In this document: piece after piece, positions 23,714-30,350 of the stretch | Numbering within the stretch: position 1 is the first letter of the stretch | Layout of the letters: every line of letters starts with the position of its first letter | Assembly: GCA_947588005.1 (NCBI GenBank) | Contig: CANPYE010000013.1 | Span: 1-35,327, forward strand | Length of the DNA stretch: 35,327 nucleotides | Direction of reading: 5' to 3' | From: an uncultured Lachnospiraceae bacterium | GTDB lineage: Bacteria; Bacillota; Clostridia; Lachnospirales; Lachnospiraceae | Notes under the pieces: model-generated | The model's database searches: none | The model's input: only the letters and a program-made list of their open reading frames with translations | What the model was told of the DNA's origin: nothing | Position numbers and translations under genes: made by a program

Positions 23714-24658
23714 ATGAAAAAGAAGATTTATATATGGATGGCAGCGGCTGTGACGGCGTTCGCGCTGACGGCGTGCGGGGACGGTTCCGGCGTTGTGATC
23801 AACGGAACAACGGCTGCCCAGGGAACAGAAAAAGAGAACACAGGCGATTCTTCCGGCGCGGAGACGCAGGAGGCCGGGCAGGAGGAGACGACGGCCCCGG
23901 CTGGCGGGACGAAGATTAATATTATCACCGGAGAGACGATAGAAGAAAATATTCAGTCGCCGCCGGAGGAGACACAGCCGGGGACGACGGAAGCGCCAAC
24001 CACCGCGGCTCCCACGACTGCGGCGCCAACTACGACCGCGGCACCGGAGACGACGGCCGCGAAGGAATATGCGGTACGCGACCTCAGCAAGACCATGTAC
24101 GCCAAATCCTCTGTTCGCGTACGGGCAGGCTATTCCACATCGACGGATATACTGGGTGCGCTGGCAGAAGGGGAGAGCGTCCAGGTTACCGGCGAGTCGG
24201 ACAACGGCTGGATGCGCGTGTCCTGGAAGGGGCAGACCGGCTTTGTGTCCAAGAGTTACCTGTCGGATGATCCGCCGGCTACGACGGCGGCAGCGACGGA
24301 GAACAGGCCGACCGCCACGCAGGGCGGCGGAACGACGCCCGGGACGACGCCGTCGCCGGGCAGCACAGCGACCACTCCCGGCGGCACAGCGACCACGCCC
24401 GGCGGGAACGAGCAGGGACCGTCGGCGGGCGGGCAGGCTCCGTCTCCCGGTACGGATACGCAGCAGAACACGGGAAATACATCCAGCGTTTCCGGAACGG
24501 TGCTCCAGTGCGATCCGACCGGTTTGACCATTCAGGCTTCGAACGGTACCAGCTATACATTCTCCTGGGGTTCCGCGGCGATACCGGCTGATCTCCAGCC
24601 CGGCAATAATGTGCAGATTACATATCAGGGGAGTACGGTGGTAACGATCAGCAAATAG
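23714..24658 (+). CDS. SH3-domain surface lipoprotein with Thr/Pro-rich linkers
   Basis: The 314-residue protein starts MKKKIYIWMAAAVTAFALTA and then Cys, a clear lipobox (L-T-A-C), so it is anchored outside the membrane. Residues to about 150 are low-complexity Thr/Pro/Ala repeats (P-T-T-A-A-P). A bacterial SH3 domain follows: SSVRVRAGYSTSTDILGAL, GESVQVTGESDNGWMRVSW, then GFVSKSYL. A second Gly/Pro/Thr linker leads to a small C-terminal domain (GTVLQCDPTGLTIQASNG to the end) that looks beta-rich. The SH3 part probably binds peptidoglycan. GGAGGG before ATG 23714 fixes the start over the upstream ATG 23636. It precedes the c-di-AMP receptor gene by 41 bases, possibly in one transcript. Confidence 0.85.
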   Translation: MKKKIYIWMAAAVTAFALTACGDGSGVVINGTTAAQGTEKENTGDSSGAETQEAGQEETTAPAGGTKINIITGETIEENIQSPPEETQPGTTEAPTTAAPTTAAPTTTAAPETTAAKEYAVRDLSKTMYAKSSVRVRAGYSTSTDILGALAEGESVQVTGESDNGWMRVSWKGQTGFVSKSYLSDDPPATTAAATENRPTATQGGGTTPGTTPSPGSTATTPGGTATTPGGNEQGPSAGGQAPSPGTDTQQNTGNTSSVSGTVLQCDPTGLTIQASNGTSYTFSWGSAAIPADLQPGNNVQITYQGSTVVTISK

Positions 24659-24699
24659 AAACTCAAAGGCTTGCAGACAGGAAAATGGGGGTGTCAGAC

Positions 24700-25035
24700 A
24701 TGAAGATTATCTTTGCAATCGTAGGTTCGGACGACGGTACCAGAGTGACGGACGCGCTGAACGAGCATGGCTTCGGGGTGACCCGGCTGGCTACGACAGG
24801 CGGATTCCTAAAGAAGGGGAACGCCACGCTGATGATCGGTACGGAAGAAGAAAAGGTGGATGAGGCGATCCGTCTGATCCAGGAGACGTGCGGAAAGCGG
24901 CAGAAGATCACGTGCAATGTGCCGACGCCCAATGTAGCCTCTATCTCAGCAGGCTATATGATGATGCCGATGACGGTAGAGCTTGGGGGCGCGACCATAT
25001 TCGTGACGGATGTGGAACGGTTCGAGAAGATCTGA
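24700..25035 (+). CDS. pstA: PII-like cyclic-di-AMP receptor (PstA/DarA family)
   Basis: The 111-residue protein matches PstA: MKIIFAIVGSDDGTRVTDAL, then FGVTRLATTGGFLKKGNATL with the family's strongly conserved ATTGGFL-K-GN block, LMIGTEEEKVDEAI, and the C-terminal VELGGATIFVTDVERFEKI. PstA is a cytoplasmic trimer of PII fold that binds c-di-AMP, a messenger of wall and osmotic balance; its downstream target is not well established. ATG 24700 starts the canonical sequence; ATG 24685 would add five residues and has its own possible AGGA site. The gene is followed by a strong terminator and lies just after the surface lipoprotein gene. Confidence 0.9.
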   Translation: MKIIFAIVGSDDGTRVTDALNEHGFGVTRLATTGGFLKKGNATLMIGTEEEKVDEAIRLIQETCGKRQKITCNVPTPNVASISAGYMMMPMTVELGGATIFVTDVERFEKI

Positions 25036-25100
25036 TATAATCTCGTCGGTTCGGTGTCCGAACAAAGTGAGGACAAAAACGAGAATGAAAAAAGCATGAA

Positions 25101-25137
25101 AAATCCCGGGAGAGCGCCAGAAACTCCCGGGATTTTT
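25101..25137 (+). terminator. Strong rho-independent terminator after pstA
   Basis: AAATCCCGGGAG (25101-25112) pairs with CTCCCGGGATTT (25124-25135) around an 11-base loop and is followed by T. Confidence 0.95.
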
Positions 25138-25223
25138 ATTTCCATGCGAGGAGAGCGCCGATGACGCCTTGCTTGTATTACGTCAGTATGCGAAAAACGC
25201 GCCGGTGACGCCCTGCCGGTATC
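25138..25223 (+). repeat. Second site of the TTTCCATGC dispersed repeat, one good and one degenerate copy
   Basis: 25138-25179 matches 2474-2515 at about 36 of 42 positions, with identical ends TTTCCATGC and TGACGCCTTGCTTGTATTA. A weaker copy follows at about 25187-25223, with ATGCGA, GCGCCGGTGACGCC and TATCACG at matching distances. The second copy reaches the end of the convergent AraC-type gene. The long stem of the 2474 copy is mostly lost here. Confidence 0.7.
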
Positions 25224-26205
25224 ACGTCGTTTTGGTCTGTCCGGCCTGCATACGCCGGTATTCTTTCGGCGTCTGATGATAGTATTTGCGGAAGATCCGG
25301 TGGAAATAACTGGTATTGTCATAGCCTACGGCGTTGCAGATATCGGCGATGGGCAGACGCGTACTCTGCAGCAGAAAGGCGGCCTGGTTCAGGCGCCGGA
25401 TCTGGAGAAGCTCCTTGTAGGTGCGGCCCAGGAGCCGCTTCACGGCGCGGCTGAGCCAGGGCACGTCGTAACCAAGGATGGCGGCCAGCTCGGTGAGTTC
25501 GCCTTCCCGGTAATTTTCGTCGATATAGCGCAGCACCCGGAAGGCCAATTGCTGTTCCAGGGACTGGGACGCGGAATGGAGCCGGTCTGTATAATGCGTG
25601 AGCTGCAGGAACAGAAGTCCCATGGTGATCTGGTTGATGCTTCGCTTGTCCTGCTGGTTATTCAGAAGGGTCCAGACCATATTTTCCACCAGATTCTGGA
25701 CCGGCAGCACGTCGGCTACCTGGAAATGCAGATAGTTGCCGAACAGGTTCTCCTGACGCAGGCAGCTGACCAGGAAATCGCGCAGGGTATTTTCCTCCTC
25801 GCCGATCATCCGGAAGGCGGTATCGAAAAATTCCGGCAGGATAATGAAATTGACCGCGATGTCGTCCCGGTCTGCCGGAAAGATCTCCTGTACGGCGTTC
25901 TGGTTCAGAAACAGCAGCTCGCCGGTCCGCAGGAGCACCCGGTTGCCGTCGATGATGTGGGTTGTCTGCCCCTTGCACATATAGATCACCTCCACGTAAT
26001 TGTGTCGGTGTTTCGGAAAATGGACGAACCTGGTATGGGGGCGGACGCGGATCAGCTTGCCGTGCTCCAGCATCTTTCCGCTGTCGACGACCATGGGGCC
26101 GCTGCAGGCAGAGTAGAGCGTGGCGTCGATCTCGCCGCGTCCTGCGAGGATCGCCTGTTCTTCTTCCGTGATAACGCTTAATCGTTCGATCAGCTGCTGG
26201 TTCAT
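25222..26205 (-). CDS. AraC-family transcriptional regulator, probable rhamnose regulator
   Basis: The 327-residue protein has an N-terminal cupin-like sensing domain (HFPKHRHNYVEVIYMCKGQT, then GELLFLNQNAVQEIFPAD) and two C-terminal helix-turn-helix units: ELTELAAILGYDVPWLSRAV and LPIADICNAVGYDNTSYFHR, ending with FRKYYHQTPKEYRR, the AraC/XylS signature. It is transcribed away from rhaB, so it likely senses L-rhamnose or a product and activates rhaBMD, in the manner of RhaS/RhaR. It is not a close copy of the E. coli proteins as far as I can judge. Its ribosome site (AAGGA, about 12 bases before the ATG) is weak. Confidence 0.85.
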   Translation of the reverse strand: MNQQLIERLSVITEEEQAILAGRGEIDATLYSACSGPMVVDSGKMLEHGKLIRVRPHTRFVHFPKHRHNYVEVIYMCKGQTTHIIDGNRVLLRTGELLFLNQNAVQEIFPADRDDIAVNFIILPEFFDTAFRMIGEEENTLRDFLVSCLRQENLFGNYLHFQVADVLPVQNLVENMVWTLLNNQQDKRSINQITMGLLFLQLTHYTDRLHSASQSLEQQLAFRVLRYIDENYREGELTELAAILGYDVPWLSRAVKRLLGRTYKELLQIRRLNQAAFLLQSTRLPIADICNAVGYDNTSYFHRIFRKYYHQTPKEYRRMQAGQTKTT

Positions 26206-26251
26206 ACTGGCGCGCGTTCCTTCCCCGGCGATCTGTGCCGCTGCCTGTTCT

Positions 26252-26363
26252 CATGCGGGTATGCCGCTGATACGGCTCCCATGCGGATATGCCGCTGATA
26301 CGGCTCCCATGCGGATATGCCGCTGAGACAGCTCCCATGCAGATGTGCCGCCGATACAGCCAG
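26252..26363. repeat. Four-copy 28-bp tandem repeat in the regulator leader / rha divergent region
   Basis: Units begin CATGCGG or CATGCAG at 26252, 26280, 26308 and 26336, an exact 28-base spacing. The consensus contains GGATATGCCGCTGA followed by TACGGCTCC. The second and third copies are almost identical; the fourth differs at several positions. A degenerate partial copy may precede at about 26224. A 28-base unit cannot be a coding repeat, and each unit holds GCCG and CGGC six bases apart. It lies between the regulator promoter and its start codon. Confidence 0.9.
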
Positions 26364-26390
26364 TATAGCACAAGTAGCGCGCCCGTGCAA
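26362..26390 (-). promoter_or_regulatory. Promoter of the AraC-family regulator
   Basis: On the minus strand TTGCAC (26390-26385), 17 bases, TATACT (26367-26362). Both boxes are close to consensus. Transcripts would start near 26355 and carry the 28-bp repeats in a leader of about 150 bases. Confidence 0.7.
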
Positions 26391-26392
26391 AT

Positions 26393-26423
26393 AAGGACGC
26401 TTTTTTTGCAAAACAAAGTCCTT
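26393..26423. promoter_or_regulatory. Inverted repeat next to the rhaB promoter, possible operator
   Basis: AAGGAC (26393-26398) and GTCCTT (26418-26423) form an inverted repeat, with the arms extending imperfectly into AATA and TATT. The right arm overlaps the rhaB -35 region. The separation of about 19 bases suits a dimeric regulator or a sharp hairpin; which protein binds is unknown. Confidence 0.4.
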
Positions 26424-26450
26424 TATTTCCGGGAAAGAGCGCGTTATAAT
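26422..26450 (+). promoter_or_regulatory. Promoter of the rhaB-rhaM-rhaD operon
   Basis: TTTATT (26422-26427), 17 bases, TATAAT (26445-26450). The -10 box is perfect and the -35 box poor, as expected for an activator-dependent promoter. GGAGGGG follows just before ATG 26483. Confidence 0.65.
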
Positions 26451-26482
26451 AGAGACAGTATAAGGCAAAGGAGGGGTATGCG

Positions 26483-27901
26483 ATGACGCGGTACTATCTG
26501 GCGGTGGATATCGGGGCATCCAGCGGCAGACATATTCTCGGAAGCGTGCAGGACGGAAGGATCGTCCTGGAGGAAGTCTACCGATTTCCCAACGGCATGA
26601 AGAAGAAGGACGGACAGCTCTGCTGGGATACGGAGGAACTGTTCGGCCATATCAAGGCCGGCATGAAGAAATGCGGCGAGCTGGGACGTATCCCGGTCAG
26701 TATGGGGATCGATACCTGGGGAGTCGATTTCGTGCTGCTGGATGAGAACGACCGGATCGTGGGAAATACGGTCGGTTATCGGGACGGCCGGACGAAAGGG
26801 ATGGACGAGGAAGTCTACCGGATCATTTCCCAGGACAGGCTTTACGAGCGGACCGGTATTCAGAAAGCGATCTTTAACACAATCTACCAGCTGATGGCGG
26901 TAAAGAAGCAGCATCCGGAATACCTGACGCAGGCGAAGTCGCTTCTGATGATCCCGGACTATTTCCATTTTCTGCTGACAGGGGTGAAGAAGCAGGAGTA
27001 CACGGAGGCGACGACGAGCCAGCTGGTGAATCCTCACACGAAGCAGTGGGATCTCGATCTGATCGGGATGCTCGGCTATCCGACGGAGTGGTTCGGACCG
27101 CTGTCCGTACCCGGAACTGCAGTCGGCAGTTTGTCTTTGCAGGTTCAGGCGGAGGTGGGATTTGACTGCCAGGTGGTGCTTCCGCCTACCCATGACACCG
27201 GTTCCGCGGTAGCGGCTGTGCCGTCGAATGAGGCGGACGTCCTCTATATCAGCTCCGGCACCTGGTCCCTGATGGGGACGGAACGGATGGAGGCGGACTG
27301 TTCTCTTGAAAGCATGAAGCGGAATTTCACCAACGAAGGCGGATATGATTACCGGTTCCGGTATCTGAAGAATATCATGGGCCTGTGGATGATCCAGTCG
27401 GTGAAGAAGGAGCTGGCGGAGGCAGGAGAGGATTATTCGTTCGGGGAGCTGTGCGATATGGCGTCCCGCGAGACGATCCCGTCCATTGTGGCCTGCAACG
27501 ACGACTGTTTTCTGGCTCCGGACAGCATGATCCGGGCGGTGCAGGATTTCTGCAGGGCGTCCGATCAGCCGGTGCCTGCGGCCGCGGGGGAGCTGGCGGC
27601 GGTGATCTATAACAGTCTTGCCGTATGCTACAGGGAGACGGTCGAGGAGCTGGAGCAGGTGACCGGAAAGCATTACCGCCGGATCCATATTGTGGGCGGC
27701 GGCGCCAACGCGGATTATCTGAACCGTCTGACGGCCGGTTATACGAAGCGGCCGGTCTACGCCGGACCGACGGAGGCGACGGCCATCGGCAATCTGGCGG
27801 CCCAGATGATAAAGGCCGGGGAATATGCCGGGCTTACAGAAGCGCGGGAAGCGATCTTTCAGTCGTTTGAAGTGAAGGAATATCCGGCGCCGGAGCAATG
27901 A
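26483..27901 (+). CDS. rhaB: Rhamnulokinase
   Basis: This 472-residue FGGY-family kinase starts YYLAVDIGASSGRHILGSVQ and has the rhamnulokinase marks WDTEELF, SMGIDTWGVDFVLLDE with the catalytic Asp, VGYRDGRTKGM, and YERTGIQKAIFNTIYQL. Later come LPPTHDTGSAVAAVPSNE, LYISSGTWSLMGTE and HIVGGGANADYLNRL, the adenosine-binding region. It phosphorylates L-rhamnulose at O1 in the cytoplasm. Length matches the family (about 470-490). It is the first gene of the operon, under the divergent promoter region shared with the AraC-type regulator. A 57-base gap with a hairpin separates it from rhaM. Confidence 0.95.
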   Translation: MTRYYLAVDIGASSGRHILGSVQDGRIVLEEVYRFPNGMKKKDGQLCWDTEELFGHIKAGMKKCGELGRIPVSMGIDTWGVDFVLLDENDRIVGNTVGYRDGRTKGMDEEVYRIISQDRLYERTGIQKAIFNTIYQLMAVKKQHPEYLTQAKSLLMIPDYFHFLLTGVKKQEYTEATTSQLVNPHTKQWDLDLIGMLGYPTEWFGPLSVPGTAVGSLSLQVQAEVGFDCQVVLPPTHDTGSAVAAVPSNEADVLYISSGTWSLMGTERMEADCSLESMKRNFTNEGGYDYRFRYLKNIMGLWMIQSVKKELAEAGEDYSFGELCDMASRETIPSIVACNDDCFLAPDSMIRAVQDFCRASDQPVPAAAGELAAVIYNSLAVCYRETVEELEQVTGKHYRRIHIVGGGANADYLNRLTAGYTKRPVYAGPTEATAIGNLAAQMIKAGEYAGLTEAREAIFQSFEVKEYPAPEQ

Positions 27902-27910
27902 ATCATAGTC

Positions 27911-27937
27911 CCGCAGACCGCGAAAAAGCGGCTGCGG
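27911..27937 (+). other. Intercistronic hairpin between rhaB and rhaM
   Basis: CCGCA...CCGC (27911-27921) pairs with GCGG...TGCGG (27928-27937) around GAAAAA. There is no T run, so it is not a classical terminator; it may stabilise or process the mRNA between the kinase and the mutarotase. Confidence 0.5.
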
Positions 27938-27958
27938 AGGGCAGAAAAGGAGCAGCGT

Positions 27959-28273
27959 ATGGTAAGAAAGGGTTTTAAGATGTTTCTTTATCCCGGCATG
28001 GCCGCGGAATATGAGAAACGGCACAATGAATTGTGGCCGGAGATGCAGGAGATGATCCACGAGTACGGCGGCCATAATTATTCGATCTATCTGGATAAGG
28101 ACACCAACGTTCTGTACGGATACATCGAGGTGGAGGATGAGGAACTGTGGGCGAAATCGGCGGATACGCCGGTCAACCGGAGATGGTGGGATTTCATGGC
28201 GGATATCATGGAGACCAATCCGGACAACAGCCCGGTGAGCATCGATCTGTCGCCGGTGTTCCATCTGGACTGA
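27959..28273 (+). CDS. rhaM: L-rhamnose mutarotase
   Basis: The 104-residue protein matches RhaM: M-F-L-Y-P-G-M-A-A-E-Y-E-K-R-H-N-E-L-W-P at the start with the conserved RHNELWPE block (catalytic His), then HNYSIYLDKDTNVLYGYIEV, and TPVNRRWWDFMADIMETNPD near the end. It interconverts alpha and beta L-rhamnose anomers in the cytoplasm. Length is exactly that of the family. GGAG precedes the ATG by seven bases. Its position between rhaB and rhaD supports the call. Confidence 0.95.
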   Translation: MVRKGFKMFLYPGMAAEYEKRHNELWPEMQEMIHEYGGHNYSIYLDKDTNVLYGYIEVEDEELWAKSADTPVNRRWWDFMADIMETNPDNSPVSIDLSPVFHLD

Positions 28274-28327
28274 GAAGTAATATTCTGTTGACTGTACATA
28301 ATTCAGGGAAGAAAGAAGGAGAGAGCG

Positions 28328-29155
28328 ATGAAAGTATTGGACGCGGAATTTGTGCAGGGGTTTATCCGGTTGTGCGACGATGGGTTCCATCAGAACTGGC
28401 ATGAGCGCAACGGCGGCAATTTAAGCTACCGCATCAAGCCGGAGGAGATCGAATCGGTCATGGACGATCTGAATGAGGATAAGCCGTGGCAGCCGATCGG
28501 CACCAGCGTGCCGGATCTGGCGGGCGAGTATTTCCTGGTGACCGGCAGCGGCAAGTATTTCCAGAATGTGAAGCGCGAGCCGGAAGCGAATATCTGTATT
28601 ATCGAGGTGGATGAGCGGGGCGAGAATTACCGGATCCGCTGGGGACTGGTAAAGGGCGGACGTCCTACCAGCGAGCTTCCGTCCCACCTTATGAATCTGG
28701 AAGTGAAGAAAAAGATCACGAACGGAAGGTACCGCGTGGTCTATCACGCGCATCCGGCCAACACGGTGGCGCTGACCTTCGTACTGCCGCTTGAGGATGA
28801 GGTATTCACCCGGGAGATCTGGGAAATGATGACCGAATGCCCGGTCGTCTTCCCGGACGGCATCGGCGTCGTGGGCTGGATGGTGCCCGGCGGCCGCGAT
28901 ATCGCGGTGGCGACCAGCGAGCTGATGAAGAAGTACGACGTGGCGATCTGGGCCCATCACGGCATGTTCTGCTCCGGCGAGGATTTTGATTCCACCTTCG
29001 GTCTGATGCATACGGTGGAGAAGGCGGCGGATATTCTGGTGAAGGTGCTCTCCATGGGCCAGGGCAAGCGGCAGACGATCACGCCGCAGAATTTCCGGGA
29101 TCTGGCGGTGGATTTCAAGGTGACGCTGCCGGAGAGGTTCCTGTATGAAAAATAA
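28328..29155 (+). CDS. rhaD: Rhamnulose-1-phosphate aldolase
   Basis: This 275-residue class II aldolase/adducin-fold enzyme has NWHERNGGNLSYR near the N-terminus, YFLVTGSGKYFQNV, GRPTSELPSHLMN, then VYHAHPANTVALTFVLP with the zinc His pair, and IWAHHGMFCSGEDFDSTFGL with the third ligand. It splits L-rhamnulose 1-phosphate into DHAP and L-lactaldehyde. Length matches E. coli RhaD (274). AAGGAG lies before the ATG. It ends the operon. No rhaA isomerase is present in this window, so the first step must be encoded elsewhere. Confidence 0.95.
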   Translation: MKVLDAEFVQGFIRLCDDGFHQNWHERNGGNLSYRIKPEEIESVMDDLNEDKPWQPIGTSVPDLAGEYFLVTGSGKYFQNVKREPEANICIIEVDERGENYRIRWGLVKGGRPTSELPSHLMNLEVKKKITNGRYRVVYHAHPANTVALTFVLPLEDEVFTREIWEMMTECPVVFPDGIGVVGWMVPGGRDIAVATSELMKKYDVAIWAHHGMFCSGEDFDSTFGLMHTVEKAADILVKVLSMGQGKRQTITPQNFRDLAVDFKVTLPERFLYEK

Positions 29156-29173
29156 AATGTAAGCGGAATCAGA

Positions 29174-29214
29174 CAGGCGGGAAACGTGATGTGTCACGGC
29201 TCCCGCCTGTTTTT
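29174..29214 (+). terminator. Terminator of the rha operon
   Basis: CAGGCGGGA (29174-29182) pairs with TCCCGCCTG (29201-29209), followed by TTTTTA. It reaches the stop codon of the convergent amidase gene. Confidence 0.9.
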
Positions 29215-30037
29215 ACTGCTCTTTCAGCGCCGCTTTCACATCCTTGCGGAACTGCTTCCATGCGTCCTCATTGTCCACGAAATACTTCGGACAGCCTTTC
29301 CCGTTCACGTCGTAGTGCCGGATCACGTCTTTTTCGTCCAGATCGAGTTCCTCGCAGAGCCATGCGGTCAGCTTCACCAGCGACTCGTAGGAGGCGTCGG
29401 TGAATTTGCCCGTTTCGTCCGGGTGGCAGACCTCGATGGTGACCGTGTCGAAATTCCGGGGCGCGTTGGCGTAGGAGATCTCGCTTAACGGAATGCACTG
29501 GATGATCTCGCCTTCCAGTCCGACGATGAAATGGCTCGAAGAAGACGCCCCGCCTTTCTCCGGATCCTGATCGGCCAGGCTGTCGAAGTAACGCTGGTTG
29601 GAATCCGCGGAGGTATTCGGGTTGCCTACATAGTGGACGACGATATTTTTCACCGACCGCATGGACACATCCGGGCGGGAGAAAATATTCTTGCGCAGAA
29701 GCTTCTGCTCGATCCAGTCCGGGGACTTTATTGCTTTTAGATCTACGGTATAAGGCGCTTCATATCCCCATATCCGGTAGCCGATCCCGACGCCGGCTCC
29801 CATTCCGGCCAAAAACAGAAGCGCCAGGCACAGAACGGGAAGGATCTTTTCTATGGGAGTGCGCCTCCGGCTGCGTGAGCCTGTCCGTGAGGGGCCGGAA
29901 ACAGCGCCTGTTTCCGGTTTGAAGCGCGGGCGCTCCGCCTGGGGCCGGAAGGTATTCCCGGCGGTATTTTTGCTGCTGTTTGCAGCGCCTTCGTCCGGCG
30001 AGATCCGATTTATATCATTACTGTACTCGTCCTGCAT
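29213..30037 (-). CDS. Membrane-anchored N-acetylmuramoyl-L-alanine amidase (Amidase_2 family)
   Basis: The 274-residue protein has a basic cytoplasmic tail (SRTGSRSRRRTP), one membrane segment (about residues 66-87, LPVLCLALLFLAGMGAGVGI), and an outer amidase domain. Likely zinc ligands are H135 in IVVHYVGNP, H241 in VIRHYDVNGKGCP and C249. SSSHFIVGLEGEIIQCIP and VTIEVCHPDETGKF are typical of the Amidase_2/PGRP fold. It would cleave the amide bond between MurNAc and the peptide in peptidoglycan. I chose ATG 30037, since AAGGAG stands eight bases ahead; ATG 30073 would add 12 residues without such a site. It is convergent with rhaD and divergent from fba. Confidence 0.85.
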   Translation of the reverse strand: MQDEYSNDINRISPDEGAANSSKNTAGNTFRPQAERPRFKPETGAVSGPSRTGSRSRRRTPIEKILPVLCLALLFLAGMGAGVGIGYRIWGYEAPYTVDLKAIKSPDWIEQKLLRKNIFSRPDVSMRSVKNIVVHYVGNPNTSADSNQRYFDSLADQDPEKGGASSSSHFIVGLEGEIIQCIPLSEISYANAPRNFDTVTIEVCHPDETGKFTDASYESLVKLTAWLCEELDLDEKDVIRHYDVNGKGCPKYFVDNEDAWKQFRKDVKAALKEQ

Positions 30038-30097
30038 ATCTGCGTCTCCTTTGCTCTGCGAAAGATAAAGCATACCATGTCCTCCGAGGGATGCGCA

Positions 30098-30142
30098 CGG
30101 TTCGCTTCAGTGTCTCCCCTCCCGATGGTCGGGCGCGAACCG
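30098..30142 (-). other. Structured leader of the amidase transcript
   Basis: On the minus strand CGGTTCGC (30142-30135) pairs with GCGAACCG (30105-30098), enclosing a small hairpin CCCGA-CCA-TCGGG. It lies within the predicted leader of about 125 bases. I tested it by eye against the c-di-AMP (ydaO) riboswitch and do not see that consensus. Confidence 0.4.
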
Positions 30143-30147
30143 GCGCG

Positions 30148-30176
30148 GGTATAATCTCTGTCGAGAAAATTATACC
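30148..30176. promoter_or_regulatory. Inverted repeat over the amidase -10 box
   Basis: GGTATAAT (30148-30155) and ATTATACC (30169-30176) form a perfect 8-bp inverted repeat with 13 bases between. The right arm contains the minus-strand -10 box. The left arm is a TATAAT on the + strand. It may be an operator or two opposed promoters. Confidence 0.45.
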
Positions 30177-30196
30177 ATAGTTTCCCAGAAAAACAA
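30169..30196 (-). promoter_or_regulatory. Promoter of the amidase gene
   Basis: On the minus strand TTGTTT (30196-30191), 16 bases, TATAAT (30174-30169), with TGG just before the -10 box (extended -10). Confidence 0.65.
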
Positions 30197-30262
30197 AATA
30201 TTTTTTGAAAGAGGAAATATTAGGCAACGTGCCCATCATTTTAACAATTTGGCATATTTTCC

Positions 30263-30291
30263 TTGTAATTTTGACGAATCCCGAGTATACT
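30263..30291 (+). promoter_or_regulatory. fba: Promoter of fba
   Basis: TTGTAA (30263-30268), 17 bases, TATACT (30286-30291). It lies 60 bases before the ATG, with GGAGG just ahead of the start codon. Confidence 0.65.
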
Positions 30292-30350
30292 GAACGTGTA
30301 ATGCAATTTGCGGGAATGGCATTTAACTTTAAGAAAATGGAGGTGTTCAT

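Noticed and set aside
24069-24527. Arg-rich + strand frame inside the SH3 lipoprotein gene
   Set aside because: Out-of-frame reading of the GC-rich Thr/Pro linker coding sequence.
26252-26363. CRISPR array
   Set aside because: The 28-base units are directly adjacent with no spacers, and no cas genes are present.
26444-28402. A 652-codon open frame on the minus strand opposite rhaB and rhaM
   Set aside because: It is antisense to unambiguous rhaB and rhaM, has His/Arg-rich low-complexity composition and no recognisable domain.
30037-30170. c-di-AMP (ydaO) riboswitch ahead of the amidase
   Set aside because: The gene type suggested it, but the leader lacks the consensus segments I know for that class.
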